Assembly: GCF_002929305.1 (NCBI RefSeq)
Contig: NZ_PJIO01000014.1
Span: 36,508-100,507, forward strand
DNA: 64,000 nucleotides
Direction: 5' to 3'
DNA from: Arthrobacter sp. GMC3
GTDB lineage: Bacteria > Actinomycetota > Actinomycetes > Actinomycetales > Micrococcaceae
Shown here: positions 52,260-61,150 of the stretch, one piece after another
How positions within the stretch are numbered: the stretch's first letter is position 1
Layout: the number at the start of each line of letters is the position of its first letter
Position numbers and translations under genes: made by a program
The notes under the pieces: generated by a model
Seen by the model: the letters and a program-made list of their open reading frames with translations, nothing else
Told to the model about the DNA's origin: nothing
The model's database searches: none

Positions 52260-53039
52260 GTGAGTTTTCTCGATTCACTCTTGATCGCTTTTGGTGGACT
52301 GTGGGCCGGAACCATCAACGCCGTCGTTGGTTCCGGCACTCTCGTCACCTTTCCGATCCTTATTGCTTTGGGGATTGCCCCCGTCATGGCGGTGGTCAGC
52401 AATGCCATGGGTTTGATCGCCGGGGGAGTCTCGGGGGTCTGGGGGTACCGCCGCGAGCTGCGGGGCATGCGTGAGAACCTGATTCGGCTCATGCCGGCAT
52501 CCATTCTCGGTGGCATCCTGGGCGCCTACTTGCTGCTGCACCTGCCGGAAACGGTGTTCAAGGTGGTGGCCCCGGTCTTGATCGTGGTGGCGCTGGTCCT
52601 GGTCATTTTGCAGCCAAAGTTGCAGCGGAGCATTGCCCAAAGGCGCTCATCGGGGGCGCTCACCTCACGCAACGACGCGCTCATGGTGGGGCTCGTCTTC
52701 CTCGCCGGCGTCTACGGCGGGTACTTCGTAGCGGCCCAGGGTGTGCTGCTCGTTGCCATACTGGGCATCTTCATGTCCGGAAACCTGCAGAACGCCAACG
52801 CCGTGAAGAACGTCTTGTCCCTTTCGGTTAACGTTGTGGCCGGCATTTCCTATTTGATCTTCGCCCCGGACAAAATCATCTGGGCCGTGGTCGGTTTGAT
52901 CGCCGTCAGTTCACTAGTGGGCGGGCTGCTCGGGGCAAAAATTGGCCGCCGGCTCCCGCCACTGGCCCTGCGCACCGTCATTGTCCTCTTAGGCCTCGTG
53001 GCCTTGTTCTTCATGATTCAGAAACTGGTTGCCGCATGA
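52260..53039 (+). CDS. TauE/SafE-family membrane permease
   Basis: This 259-residue membrane protein is of the sulfite-exporter TauE/SafE family. It has about eight hydrophobic helices in two halves, each with the family Gly-rich motif (FGGLWAGTINAVVGSGTLVTFP and the second GVYGGYFVAAQGVLLV). GTG 52260 starts 33 bases after the ABC gene. The stop overlaps the TrmH ATG by 4 bases. Members move sulfite, sulfoacetate or related anions, and this one cannot be assigned further. Confidence 0.9.
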   Translation: MSFLDSLLIAFGGLWAGTINAVVGSGTLVTFPILIALGIAPVMAVVSNAMGLIAGGVSGVWGYRRELRGMRENLIRLMPASILGGILGAYLLLHLPETVFKVVAPVLIVVALVLVILQPKLQRSIAQRRSSGALTSRNDALMVGLVFLAGVYGGYFVAAQGVLLVAILGIFMSGNLQNANAVKNVLSLSVNVVAGISYLIFAPDKIIWAVVGLIAVSSLVGGLLGAKIGRRLPPLALRTVIVLLGLVALFFMIQKLVAA

Positions 53040-53833
53040 TCATCCACCTCACCGATCCCAACGATCCACGCGTCAACGACTACACCCAGTTGACAGACGT
53101 CCAGCTGCGCAAGGTCAGGGAACCGGCCGAAGGCATGTACATTGCCGAAAGTTCCCGTGTCATGCGTCGGGCTCTGAGCGCCGGGCACAAGCCACGCTCA
53201 TTCTTCATGGCCGAAAAATGGCTCCCAGATTTCGCCGATGTGTTCGCCGCCTACCCCGACGTTCCCGTATTCGTGGGCCCAAGGGAGGTCCTGGAGGAGA
53301 TCACCGGCTTCCATCTGCACCGTGGAGCCCTGGCTGCCATGCACCGGCCCGAACCCCTTGACATTGCCACCATGCTTGCCGGTGCCCGTCGTGTTGCCGT
53401 TCTCGAGGACATTGTCGATCACACCAATGTTGGCGCCATCTTCCGATCGGCAGCAGCCCTCGGTGTCGATGCGGTGTTGGTCAGCCCGCGATGCGGAGAC
53501 CCCCTTTACCGCCGAAGCATTCGCGTCAGCATGGGAACGGTGTTCCAGGTTCCGTGGGCTAAGCTCCCGGAATGGCCCGAGGGTATGTCCCTGCTGGAGG
53601 ACGCCGGATTTACGACGGCGGCACTCGCCTTTGAGCCCGATTCGCTCACCATCACCGAACTCGCCGAGCGCAAAGACGAGAAGTTGGCGCTCATCCTGGG
53701 AACAGAAGGGGAGGGGCTGGGGGATGCGACGCTAGCCCGCGCCGATTTCTCCGTGATGATCCCGATGTTTGCGGGTGTGGACTCGCTGAATGTGGCCGCG
53801 GCCAGTGCTGTGGCGTTCTTTGCCACCCAATAG
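53036..53833 (+). CDS. TrmH/SpoU-family RNA methyltransferase
   Basis: This 265-residue 2'-O-methyltransferase of the SPOUT class has the three motifs of the knot: NVGAIFRSAAALG (motif 1), LILGTEGEGLG (motif 2) and IPMFAGVDSLNVAAASAVAFF (motif 3). An N-terminal substrate-binding region of about 110 residues precedes it. It acts on rRNA or tRNA with S-adenosylmethionine; the exact nucleotide is not predictable. Its ATG overlaps the TauE stop by 4 bases, an arrangement likely by operon coupling, not function. Confidence 0.92.
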   Translation: MIIHLTDPNDPRVNDYTQLTDVQLRKVREPAEGMYIAESSRVMRRALSAGHKPRSFFMAEKWLPDFADVFAAYPDVPVFVGPREVLEEITGFHLHRGALAAMHRPEPLDIATMLAGARRVAVLEDIVDHTNVGAIFRSAAALGVDAVLVSPRCGDPLYRRSIRVSMGTVFQVPWAKLPEWPEGMSLLEDAGFTTAALAFEPDSLTITELAERKDEKLALILGTEGEGLGDATLARADFSVMIPMFAGVDSLNVAAASAVAFFATQ

Positions 53834-53877
53834 TGGTGTGACCGTCTTTTCTGCGCCTGGGCGAGTAGGCTGAAGCC

Positions 53878-54339
53878 ATGAAAATTGGTGACGTTGTTGC
53901 GGACTTTGAATTACTGGACCAACATGAAAAACCTCACAAGCTCTCCGATCTGGCCGCCCAAGGGCCGCTTGTCATCTTCTTCTACCCGCTGGCCAGCAGC
54001 GGGGGATGCACCAAGGAAGCCTGCCATTTCCGGGACCTGGAGAAGGAATTTGCCGCCGCTGGTGCCTCAGTGGTGGGGATCAGCACCGACTCGCCCGCCA
54101 AACAGCTCACCTTCGCCACTGAAAACCATTTCAGCTACCCGCTGTTGAGTGATCGCCAAGGTGAGGTGGCAGACCTCTTTGGCGTCCGGCGTCGCCTGTT
54201 GGCCAAGACGTTGCCCACCAAACGGGCCACCTTCATTGTGGATCCAAGCTTGAAAGTTCGTTTCCAGGTTTCCAGTGAAACTAACATGGACGTCCACGCC
54301 AACGAGGCCCTGGCGGCATTGCAGAATGCGGCTTGGTGA
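53878..54339 (+). CDS. bcp: Peroxiredoxin (BCP/PrxQ type)
   Basis: This 153-residue thiol peroxidase of the BCP/PrxQ family reduces hydroperoxides. The peroxidatic Cys is in SSGGCTKEACHFRD, with the resolving Cys five residues on (CTKEAC), the typical PrxQ helix pair. The usual VVGISTDSPAKQLTFA and ATFIVDPSLKVRF blocks are present. ATG 53878 is used. It lies 44 bases after TrmH. Thioredoxin is the likely reductant, from family knowledge. Nothing suggests regulation by an OxyR site nearby. Confidence 0.93.
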   Translation: MKIGDVVADFELLDQHEKPHKLSDLAAQGPLVIFFYPLASSGGCTKEACHFRDLEKEFAAAGASVVGISTDSPAKQLTFATENHFSYPLLSDRQGEVADLFGVRRRLLAKTLPTKRATFIVDPSLKVRFQVSSETNMDVHANEALAALQNAAW

Positions 54340-54435
54340 AACGCCTGCCAGCCGGTATTATTCATAGCTGGCCTAAGTGGCCATAACATTCATCAGTCTG
54401 GCAAAAACCAGGCGATCAAATTTTGAGGTAATAAA

Positions 54436-54690
54436 GTGAAGCAGAACACGCACCCCAAGTACGAAGCCATCGTTTTCAACGACCTGGCCTCCGGCACCAA
54501 GTTCCTGACACGCTCCACCGCGACGTCCACGAAGACCATCGAATGGGAAGATGGCAACACCTACCCCGTCATCGACGTTGAAATCTCCTCGGAGTCGCAC
54601 CCGTTCTACACGGGCAAGCAGCGCATCATGGACAGCGCCGGCCGCGTGGAGCGCTTCAACGCCCGCTTCCAGGGCTTCGGCAAGAAGTAA
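54436..54690 (+). CDS. rpmE2: 50S ribosomal protein L31 type B
   Basis: This 84-residue L31 lacks the zinc-binding CxxC pair, so it is the type B (zinc-free) form. The KQNTHPKYEAIVFNDLASGTKFLTRSTA start and the DVEISSESHPFYTGKQRIMD core identify it. GAGGTAATAAAG precedes GTG 54436, giving a GGAGG-like SD about 8 bases upstream. Other actinobacteria keep a zinc-binding copy elsewhere. No Zur-type palindrome is seen upstream. A strong terminator follows. Confidence 0.95.
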   Translation: MKQNTHPKYEAIVFNDLASGTKFLTRSTATSTKTIEWEDGNTYPVIDVEISSESHPFYTGKQRIMDSAGRVERFNARFQGFGKK

Positions 54691-54714
54691 TACTTCTTCC
54701 CTTTGTTTCACCCC

Positions 54715-54747
54715 AGCAGGCCCGTTCCCTCGTGGAGCGGGCCTGCT
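54715..54747 (+). terminator. Terminator after rpmE2
   Basis: Ten perfect base pairs (AGCAGGCCCG with CGGGCCTGCT) plus inner GTTCC/GGAGC pairing close a short loop. GTTTTGT follows, 25 bases after the L31 stop. Confidence 0.92.
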
Positions 54748-54810
54748 GTTTTGTACCGCGCTTTTCCTGGCAATTTTGCCTCTGGGGCCCGGCCTTGAAA
54801 GACTTGAAGC

Positions 54811-55872
54811 ATGGCATCGATAATGCATGGCGAATATAAGGTTCACGGCGGAAAATTAGTTGTTGTGGACTTGGAAGTCCACAACGGATCACTGGCCAAT
54901 GTCAGCGTCAGCGGTGACTTTTTTCTGGAACCGGATGAAGCACTTGATGATATCAACCGCGCTCTGAACGGCCTGGACGCTGCGTCCCCGGCCTCGGAAA
55001 TCGCCGACGCCATCAGCGCTGTGCTGCCAGCTGGCGTGGTCCTCTTCGGTTTCTCGGCACAGGCAGTGGCCATTGCCGTCCGGCGGGCGCTTGCCAAGGC
55101 CACCAGCTGGCTAGATCATAGCTGGGACATCATTGCCCCCACGGTACTTCCGACGGCGGTCAACGTGGCCCTGGACGAGGTCCTGGCCCGTGAGGTGGGT
55201 GCCGGGCGACGGAACCCCACCCTTCGTTTCTGGGACTGGAACGAGCCCTCCGTGGTCATTGGCAGCTTCCAGTCGGTCCGCAACGAACTTGACCCGGCGG
55301 GTGTGGAAAAGTTCGGTATCAACGTGGTCCGCAGGATCAGCGGCGGCGGTGCCATGTTTATGGAGGCCGGAAACTGCATCACCTATTCCCTGTACCTGCC
55401 CCAGAGCCTGGTTGACGGGCTGAGCTTCGAGGACTCCTACAAGTTCCTGGATAGCTGGGTCATGGCCGCACTCGAGTCGATCGGGGTGCAGGCCTTCTAC
55501 GTCCCACTCAACGACATTGCCACCGATCAAGGCAAGATCGGCGGTGCGGCCCAAAAGCGGCTCAGCAACGGCGCCATGCTTCACCACGTGACCATGAGCT
55601 ATGACATCGACGCCGAGAAGATGGTTCAGGTCCTGCGGATTGGCAAGGAAAAACTCTCCGACAAAGGCACCCGCTCGGCCAAGAAACGCGTGGACCCCCT
55701 GCGGCGGCAGACAGGCCTGAGCAGGGCCGAGATCCTCACCACTATGAGTGAAACTTTCACCCAGCGCTACGACGCGCAGCCGGCAGAACTGACGCTGGCG
55801 GAACTTGCCGAGGCCGCAGCACTGGTGGAAAGCAAGTTCGGCACCGACGCCTGGCTCAACCGAATCCCCTGA
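54811..55872 (+). CDS. Lipoate-protein ligase family protein, domain-permuted
   Basis: This 353-residue protein has two parts. Residues 1-95 match the small accessory (C-terminal) domain of lipoate ligase: HGEYKVHGGKLVVVDLEV, SGDFFLEPDEAL and DAISAVLP. Residues 105-353 are the catalytic LplA/BPL fold (VNVALDEVLAREV, SVVIGSFQSVRNEL, the Lys-bearing GKIGGAAQKRL). The order is the reverse of E. coli LplA. The substrate loop reads RRISGGGAMFMEAGN, lacking the His of GGGxVxH forms. It uses ATG 54811; ATG 54823 is possible. Lipoate or related acyl transfer is likely, but exact activity is not fixed. Confidence 0.86.
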   Translation: MASIMHGEYKVHGGKLVVVDLEVHNGSLANVSVSGDFFLEPDEALDDINRALNGLDAASPASEIADAISAVLPAGVVLFGFSAQAVAIAVRRALAKATSWLDHSWDIIAPTVLPTAVNVALDEVLAREVGAGRRNPTLRFWDWNEPSVVIGSFQSVRNELDPAGVEKFGINVVRRISGGGAMFMEAGNCITYSLYLPQSLVDGLSFEDSYKFLDSWVMAALESIGVQAFYVPLNDIATDQGKIGGAAQKRLSNGAMLHHVTMSYDIDAEKMVQVLRIGKEKLSDKGTRSAKKRVDPLRRQTGLSRAEILTTMSETFTQRYDAQPAELTLAELAEAAALVESKFGTDAWLNRIP

Positions 55873-55880
55873 CCGGATCC

Positions 55881-55917
55881 TGCGCTGGCGTCCGCCGCGA
55901 GGACGGACGCCAGCGCA
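55881..55917. terminator. Bidirectional terminator between the lipoate ligase and pepN
   Basis: A 14-bp perfect stem (55881-55894 with 55904-55917) around a 9-base loop lies between the plus-strand ligase stop and the minus-strand pepN stop. The arms read TGCGCTGGCGTCCG and its complement. No clear T-run is present, so stem strength makes the call. Confidence 0.85.
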
Positions 55918-55927
55918 TCAAGGGGCC

Positions 55928-58570
55928 CTAGTTGGCCACCGACTGCGCCGTGAGTGCGCGCACCAGGTGGTCACGCTGCTCCACGACGAGGCGGCGCAGA
56001 CCCGTTGCGGCATCACCATTGGCACTCAGCCATGCGTCAGTGCGCACAACCACGGGGTGCTCAACGGGGAGCTCGCCCAGGCCTAGATCCTGGTGTGCCG
56101 GGAACAAGCCACGTACCAGCCGGCCAGCAATCTCAATGCTGCGGGACTCCCACATCTCATTGAGGGCCGCAAAGTAGGGCTCCACATACGGGTCAAGTAG
56201 TTCGTGCCCGCCGGTCGCAAAGCCCTCGAGCGTGGCGCTGAGGAGTTCGTTCGTCAACGCGGTTTCCTCGACGGAAGCCTGCCACGCCAGGGACTTGGCC
56301 TCGGGGGATGGGAACGCGGCCCCGGCACACACCCTGCCAACCCGGGTCTCCGCCGTCGTGTTGGCAGCCAGTTCGGCATCCAATTCCGCAACAGTCGCCT
56401 GACCCCTCGCAGCCAGCGCTTGCCATAATAGCCAGCGAAGATCGCTATCCACGCGCAAACCTGTGGGCACTTGGACCCCATCCAGAAGCCCGCGGATTCT
56501 GGCCACGGCAGTGTCGGTGGCCCGCCCCAAGGCGGCCAAGGTTCTGGCCCACACCAGCTGCTCGTCGCTTCCGGCGGCCGCGGCATCCAGATGCTGCTCG
56601 ACGGCGACTAGCAGTTCCGCACGCACCTCGCCACGAATTTGCGGTGGGCAGTAGTTGGCCACCGCAAACAGGGCGTTGTCGGACAAGGTCTGCAGCAGGG
56701 CAATGTCCGGTTCCCCGCCTGCATGGTTGCACACGGCGTTGACGTAACGCCGTGCCGGCATGACGCCGTCGCGCACGGCGTTCCACAGCGATGACCAGAC
56801 CAGGCTGCGAGCCAGAGGGTCGGCAATCGTCCCGGCTGACTCCAGGGCCGTCGATAGTGAAACAGCGTCCAGACGCACCTTGGCGTAGCTCAGGTCCTGG
56901 TCATTGAGGACCACCAGCGCCGGTGCCGGAAGGCCCACCAACTCCGGGACGCTCGTTTGCGCGCCAGCCACGTCGATCGTGACCGACTGGGTGCGCACCA
57001 GAAGGCCGCCGTCGTTCTTGTTGTAGAAGCCCACAGCAAGGCGGTGCGGGCGCAGCGCCGGCAACCCCATGACGGGGTCCACGGCTTCCTGGCCAATGCT
57101 GAACGCCGTGACCCGGTCATCGGCCAACTCCACGGAGGGGGTCAGCGTGGAGATTCCCGCCGTCTGAAGCCAATCCGCGGCCCAGCTGCTCAAGTCCCGG
57201 CCGGATGACTTGCTGAGGGGAACCAGCAGGTCAGCAAGGGTGGTGTTGGAGTACTCATGGGTGCTGAAGTATTCGCGGGCGCCGGCAACGAAAGCATCCT
57301 TGCCCACATAGGCCACCAATTGCTTCAGTACCGAGGCGCCCTTGGCGTAGGTGATGCCGTCAAAGTTTTGTTTGGCGGCCTCCAGGTGGGGGATATCGGC
57401 CACGATGGGGTGCGTGGTGGGGAGCTGATCCTGCACATAGGCCCACGCCTTTCGCCGGCTGGCAAAGAGCGTCCAGGACTTTTCGCCCCACTCGGTGGCC
57501 TCGGCAACGGCCAGGTGGCCCATGAAATCGGCAAACGATTCCTTCAGCCACAAATCGTCCCACCAGCTCATGGTGACAAGGTCGCCGAACCACATGTGCG
57601 CCATCTCGTGCATGATGGTATTCGCGCGCTGCTGGTACTGCGTGTCCGTGGCCCGTGAGGTGTGGATGTAAGACTCGGTGAAAGTCACCAGGCCGGGGTT
57701 CTCCATTGCGCCCAGGTTGTACTCGGGCACAAACGCCTGATCGTACTTGCCAAATGGGTACGGATAGTCGAAGAGTTCGTTGAAGTAGCTGAGCCCGGCC
57801 TTGGTCACCGCAAAGATAGGGTCGGTATCAAAGTTCTCGGCCAGCGAGGCGCGGCAGTAAGCGGTGAGCGGTATGGTCAGCTCGGTGCCGGTATGGGCGC
57901 TGTCCTGGCCGAAGGTCATGCTGAACTGGTCGGAGACCTTGAAGTACGGACCCGCCAGGATGGTGGTGATGTACGTGGAAATTGGCAAGGTCGTGGCAAA
58001 GTCCCAGGTTCCTGCAATGGCAATCCCATCGGCATCCACGGCTGTGTCGCTGTAGTCGGTGACCGATTGGTTGGAAGCCACCTCCCAATGGGCCGGTGCG
58101 CTGACGTGGAAAGAGAACGGCGCCTTCAGGTCAGGCTGTTCAAAGTTGGCGAAAACGCGCCGAGCGTCGGCCGGTTCGTACTGGGTGTAGGTATACACCT
58201 TCTGATCCGCGGGGTCCACGAACCGGTGCAGGCCCTCGCCGCTGCTCGAGTAGGCGGCCGTTGCCTTGACGGTGACCACATTCTCCAGGGCCAGCTGCGG
58301 CAGGTGGATGCGGGCGCCGTCGACCACAGTTGCGACATCTAAGAGGGTGCCATTGAGTTCCACCGATTCCACGCCGAGTCCAATGAAGTCCAGAAACGTA
58401 CTGGCACCAGGTGTGGTGGCGCTGAAGCTGATAACGCTTTGGGTGGAGAAGCCCAGCTCGTCCAGGTTTTGGGCGTTGCTGACATCCACGCGAACGTCAT
58501 AGTGGTGGACCGTGAGCAGGGCTTTACGAGTGGCAGCTTCGGCGCGGCCTAAGTTTGAATTCGACACCAT
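55928..58570 (-). CDS. pepN: Aminopeptidase N (M1 family)
   Basis: PepN (880 residues) is a zinc aminopeptidase that removes N-terminal residues from peptides in the cytoplasm. The exopeptidase motif is LGAMENPGLVTF, and the zinc site is HEMAHMWFGDLV with the third ligand Glu 18 residues on in LKESFADFMG. A catalytic Tyr-type region follows. The C-terminal half is the ERAP1-like helical domain of the actinobacterial type. The start in use is an in-frame GTG or ATG at 58570. It is the only gene between the palindromic terminator and the YeiH gene. Confidence 0.95.
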   Translation of the reverse strand: MVSNSNLGRAEAATRKALLTVHHYDVRVDVSNAQNLDELGFSTQSVISFSATTPGASTFLDFIGLGVESVELNGTLLDVATVVDGARIHLPQLALENVVTVKATAAYSSSGEGLHRFVDPADQKVYTYTQYEPADARRVFANFEQPDLKAPFSFHVSAPAHWEVASNQSVTDYSDTAVDADGIAIAGTWDFATTLPISTYITTILAGPYFKVSDQFSMTFGQDSAHTGTELTIPLTAYCRASLAENFDTDPIFAVTKAGLSYFNELFDYPYPFGKYDQAFVPEYNLGAMENPGLVTFTESYIHTSRATDTQYQQRANTIMHEMAHMWFGDLVTMSWWDDLWLKESFADFMGHLAVAEATEWGEKSWTLFASRRKAWAYVQDQLPTTHPIVADIPHLEAAKQNFDGITYAKGASVLKQLVAYVGKDAFVAGAREYFSTHEYSNTTLADLLVPLSKSSGRDLSSWAADWLQTAGISTLTPSVELADDRVTAFSIGQEAVDPVMGLPALRPHRLAVGFYNKNDGGLLVRTQSVTIDVAGAQTSVPELVGLPAPALVVLNDQDLSYAKVRLDAVSLSTALESAGTIADPLARSLVWSSLWNAVRDGVMPARRYVNAVCNHAGGEPDIALLQTLSDNALFAVANYCPPQIRGEVRAELLVAVEQHLDAAAAGSDEQLVWARTLAALGRATDTAVARIRGLLDGVQVPTGLRVDSDLRWLLWQALAARGQATVAELDAELAANTTAETRVGRVCAGAAFPSPEAKSLAWQASVEETALTNELLSATLEGFATGGHELLDPYVEPYFAALNEMWESRSIEIAGRLVRGLFPAHQDLGLGELPVEHPVVVRTDAWLSANGDAATGLRRLVVEQRDHLVRALTAQSVAN

Positions 58571-58614
58571 TTCATTGAACCATGATCACAGTCATTCGGG
58601 CCGCGCCTGGCTTC

Positions 58615-59700
58615 CTAAGCGGACATGAGGTGGACGGCACCCAAGGCCAGCATGGCGATGAGTACCCAGGAGCAAAGGGCCATGATGGTGGCCCTGATGC
58701 CTGTGCGGAACAGTTCACGGACTCGTACCGAGGAACCCAAACCAAACAACGCTGCGCCCAGGGCTACATCCTGAGCGGTGGATCCGGCCTCAACAACTCC
58801 TGCCGGCAGCCACCCCGTGGTGCGCAGCACGATCATGACCAGGAATCCAACCACGAACATGGGAATGACCGGGGGGAAGCGGGGTTTGGGTGACGCCTCT
58901 GCGTTGGGGTCCAAAGCAGATGACGCGGCGGCGGCTTGTGCCAGACGGGTGTGCCGGCGTCGTTCCATGCCACCCACAACGCCCACGATGGGAGCCAACA
59001 ACATGACGCGCGTGAGCTTGACGATGATGGCGGCACTAAGTGCCACGGCGCCGGCGGTTTGGGCCGTCGCAACCACCTGACCGACGTCGTGCACGCCCGC
59101 GCCCACCCACTGGCCAAACTGCAAGGGGCTTAGGCCCAGTGGGTTCATCAATAGCGGCAGGACGCCGATGGCGAGAGTGCCGCACAAGGTCACCAGGGCC
59201 ACGGGCAGCACGGTGTCACTGTGTTTGGTGCCCTTCACCGCGGCCATGGCGCCAATCGCGGACGCGCCACAAATGGAGAAGCCGGTGGCGATCAGCAGGG
59301 GAGTGTCGCCCTCAAGCCTGAACAGCTTGCCCAAGGCGTATGTCCCGGCGAAACTGAGCAGCACCACGCCCACAATCAACGCCACGCTTTGCCAGCCAAG
59401 GTTGATGACGTCGCCCAGGCTGAGTTTCAGGCCGAGAAAGACGATGCCAACCCGCATGAGGTGCTTGCCGGAAAAATTGAGCCCGGCTCGCCAGGTGCCC
59501 TCGCACAGGGCCGAGGTCCCCGGCAGGTTAACTGCTGCAATGCCCAGCACCACGGCGATGGTCATGGCGGGAAGCATGGGCACAAAGCTGTGGACGAGCA
59601 AGGAGATTCCGACGGCAACGAGTGCCGCAGCCAGACCGGGAAAGAGCGGTTGCGTGCGGATCCACCACGCGGTAACTCCGCCCTTGGTAGCGGTTACCAC
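58615..59700 (-). CDS. YeiH-family putative sulfate exporter
   Basis: This 361-residue membrane protein of the YeiH/UPF0324 family has ten or so helices, the paired Gly motifs (FLGLKLSLGDVI, GASAIGAMAAVKG, GAGVHDVGQVVATA) and a Pro-rich, charged loop (SALDPNAEASPKPRFPP) between helices. Members are annotated as sulfate exporters, but the function rests on weak evidence. It ends 44 bases before the pepN start and lies 5 or so bases into the SDR gene's downstream part (7-base overlap of coding ends), so they are co-transcribed with the SDR on minus. Confidence 0.88.
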   Translation of the reverse strand: MVTATKGGVTAWWIRTQPLFPGLAAALVAVGISLLVHSFVPMLPAMTIAVVLGIAAVNLPGTSALCEGTWRAGLNFSGKHLMRVGIVFLGLKLSLGDVINLGWQSVALIVGVVLLSFAGTYALGKLFRLEGDTPLLIATGFSICGASAIGAMAAVKGTKHSDTVLPVALVTLCGTLAIGVLPLLMNPLGLSPLQFGQWVGAGVHDVGQVVATAQTAGAVALSAAIIVKLTRVMLLAPIVGVVGGMERRRHTRLAQAAAASSALDPNAEASPKPRFPPVIPMFVVGFLVMIVLRTTGWLPAGVVEAGSTAQDVALGAALFGLGSSVRVRELFRTGIRATIMALCSWVLIAMLALGAVHLMSA

Positions 59701-61133
59701 GGGCTCGGCTTGTAGTCCTTGAGGAAGACACCATATTGGTCTTCACCGTTTTCACCCATCACGATGGGGTCGTAGACGCGCGCCGCCCCGTCCACGAGGT
59801 CAAGAGGCGCGTGGAAGCCTTCCTCGGCCAGCCTGATCTTCGTGTAATGGGGGCGCTCGTCCGTGATCCAGCCGGTGTCGACGGCGGTCATGAGGATTCC
59901 GTCCGCTTCCAGCATTTCGGAGGCGCTGGTGCGCGTCAGCATGTTCAAGGCGGCCTTGGCCATATTGGTGTGTGGGTGGCCAGGCCCCTTGTAGGCGCGG
60001 GAGAACTGACCCTCCATGGCGGAGACGTTGACAATGTACTTGCGATCGGCCGACGACGCGGCCATGGCCGGGCGCAGGCGGGAAACAAGCAGGAACGGGG
60101 CGGTAACGTTGCACAGCTGCACCTCCAGCATCTCCAGGGGATCCACCTGGTCCACCACCTGGGTCCAACTGTTGATGGCTGCAACGTCCGGTACGAGCCC
60201 CCCGGCGTCGATGGCGGTCCCGGCGGCAAGCCGCTCAAGGGAGGCAGAGCCCATGGACATCGCCAGTGCGGCGATCTCGTCGCCTCCGAGCTTGGGGTGT
60301 TCCGACATCTGGCTTGCCAAGGCGAGGGGGTGCCTGTCGTGGGCGTGCCCAAACGTCACCAGTTCCGGCATGGGGGTGTCCGTAGGCAGCGGTTCCAGCT
60401 CGGCGTCGACCAGAGGCTTGTAGGCGTTCCCTGAGCGGCGGACGGTTTGGGCAGCATTGTTGATAATGATGTCCAGGGGCCCGGCCTCGGTAAGTGAGTC
60501 GGTCAGGGCCATGACTTGGGCCGGATCGCGGAGATCGATGCCCACAATCCGGAGCCGGTGAAGCCATTCGCCGCTGTCTTCCATGGCTGCGAATCGGCGT
60601 GCGGCATCCTTGGGGAACCGGGTGGTGATAGTGGTGTGGGCGCCGTCGCGAAGCAGTCGCAAGGCAATATACATGCCGATTTTGGCACGGCCACCGGTCA
60701 GCAGGGCGCGTTTTCCGCTCAGGTCGGTCCTGGCATCACGCTTGGAGTGGTTAAAGGCGGCACACTCGGGGCAGAGCTGGTGGTAAAACGCATCAACCTG
60801 CGTGTAGTGCTGTTTGCAGATGTAGCACGGGCGGGAACGCTGTAGCGTTCCCGCCATTTTGCCAGTTGTTGAAGTTGTAAGTTTATTGCCGCGGGTTTCA
60901 TCATCAATGCGGTCGGGAGCGGCGGTTGCCGTTTTGGCAATTACCGCCCGGTCAGCATCATTAATGGCGTCCCGCTTAACATTTCGGCGATGACGTTTTA
61001 CAGCTTTAAACATCTTCCCGGTGGCCCGGCGGACGTTTACATAGTCCGGATGTTCTTCGTCATATTCATGGATACTTTCCAAAACCTTTATGCAATTTTG
61101 GATTTCTTCGGGCGTCAAGTTAGCAGCAGTCAC
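59694..61133 (-). CDS. SDR-family protein with N-terminal zinc ribbon
   Basis: This 479-residue protein has a charged 100-residue N-terminus, a CxxC-x14-CxxC zinc ribbon (C103, C106, C121, C124), then an SDR Rossmann domain (LLTGGRAKIG at 145-153, INNAAQ at 224-229). The SDR Ser is S371 (VNVSAMEG), and the usual Tyr four residues before Lys393 is Thr389 (HTNMAK), so canonical proton relay is absent. The length is nearly twice a normal SDR. GTG 61133 starts 17 bases after the glgC stop. Function is unknown; it may bind nucleic acid or act as a sensor. Confidence 0.85.
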   Translation of the reverse strand: MTAANLTPEEIQNCIKVLESIHEYDEEHPDYVNVRRATGKMFKAVKRHRRNVKRDAINDADRAVIAKTATAAPDRIDDETRGNKLTTSTTGKMAGTLQRSRPCYICKQHYTQVDAFYHQLCPECAAFNHSKRDARTDLSGKRALLTGGRAKIGMYIALRLLRDGAHTTITTRFPKDAARRFAAMEDSGEWLHRLRIVGIDLRDPAQVMALTDSLTEAGPLDIIINNAAQTVRRSGNAYKPLVDAELEPLPTDTPMPELVTFGHAHDRHPLALASQMSEHPKLGGDEIAALAMSMGSASLERLAAGTAIDAGGLVPDVAAINSWTQVVDQVDPLEMLEVQLCNVTAPFLLVSRLRPAMAASSADRKYIVNVSAMEGQFSRAYKGPGHPHTNMAKAALNMLTRTSASEMLEADGILMTAVDTGWITDERPHYTKIRLAEEGFHAPLDLVDGAARVYDPIVMGENGEDQYGVFLKDYKPSPW

Positions 61134-61150
61134 ACTCTAATTTTAGCCTC

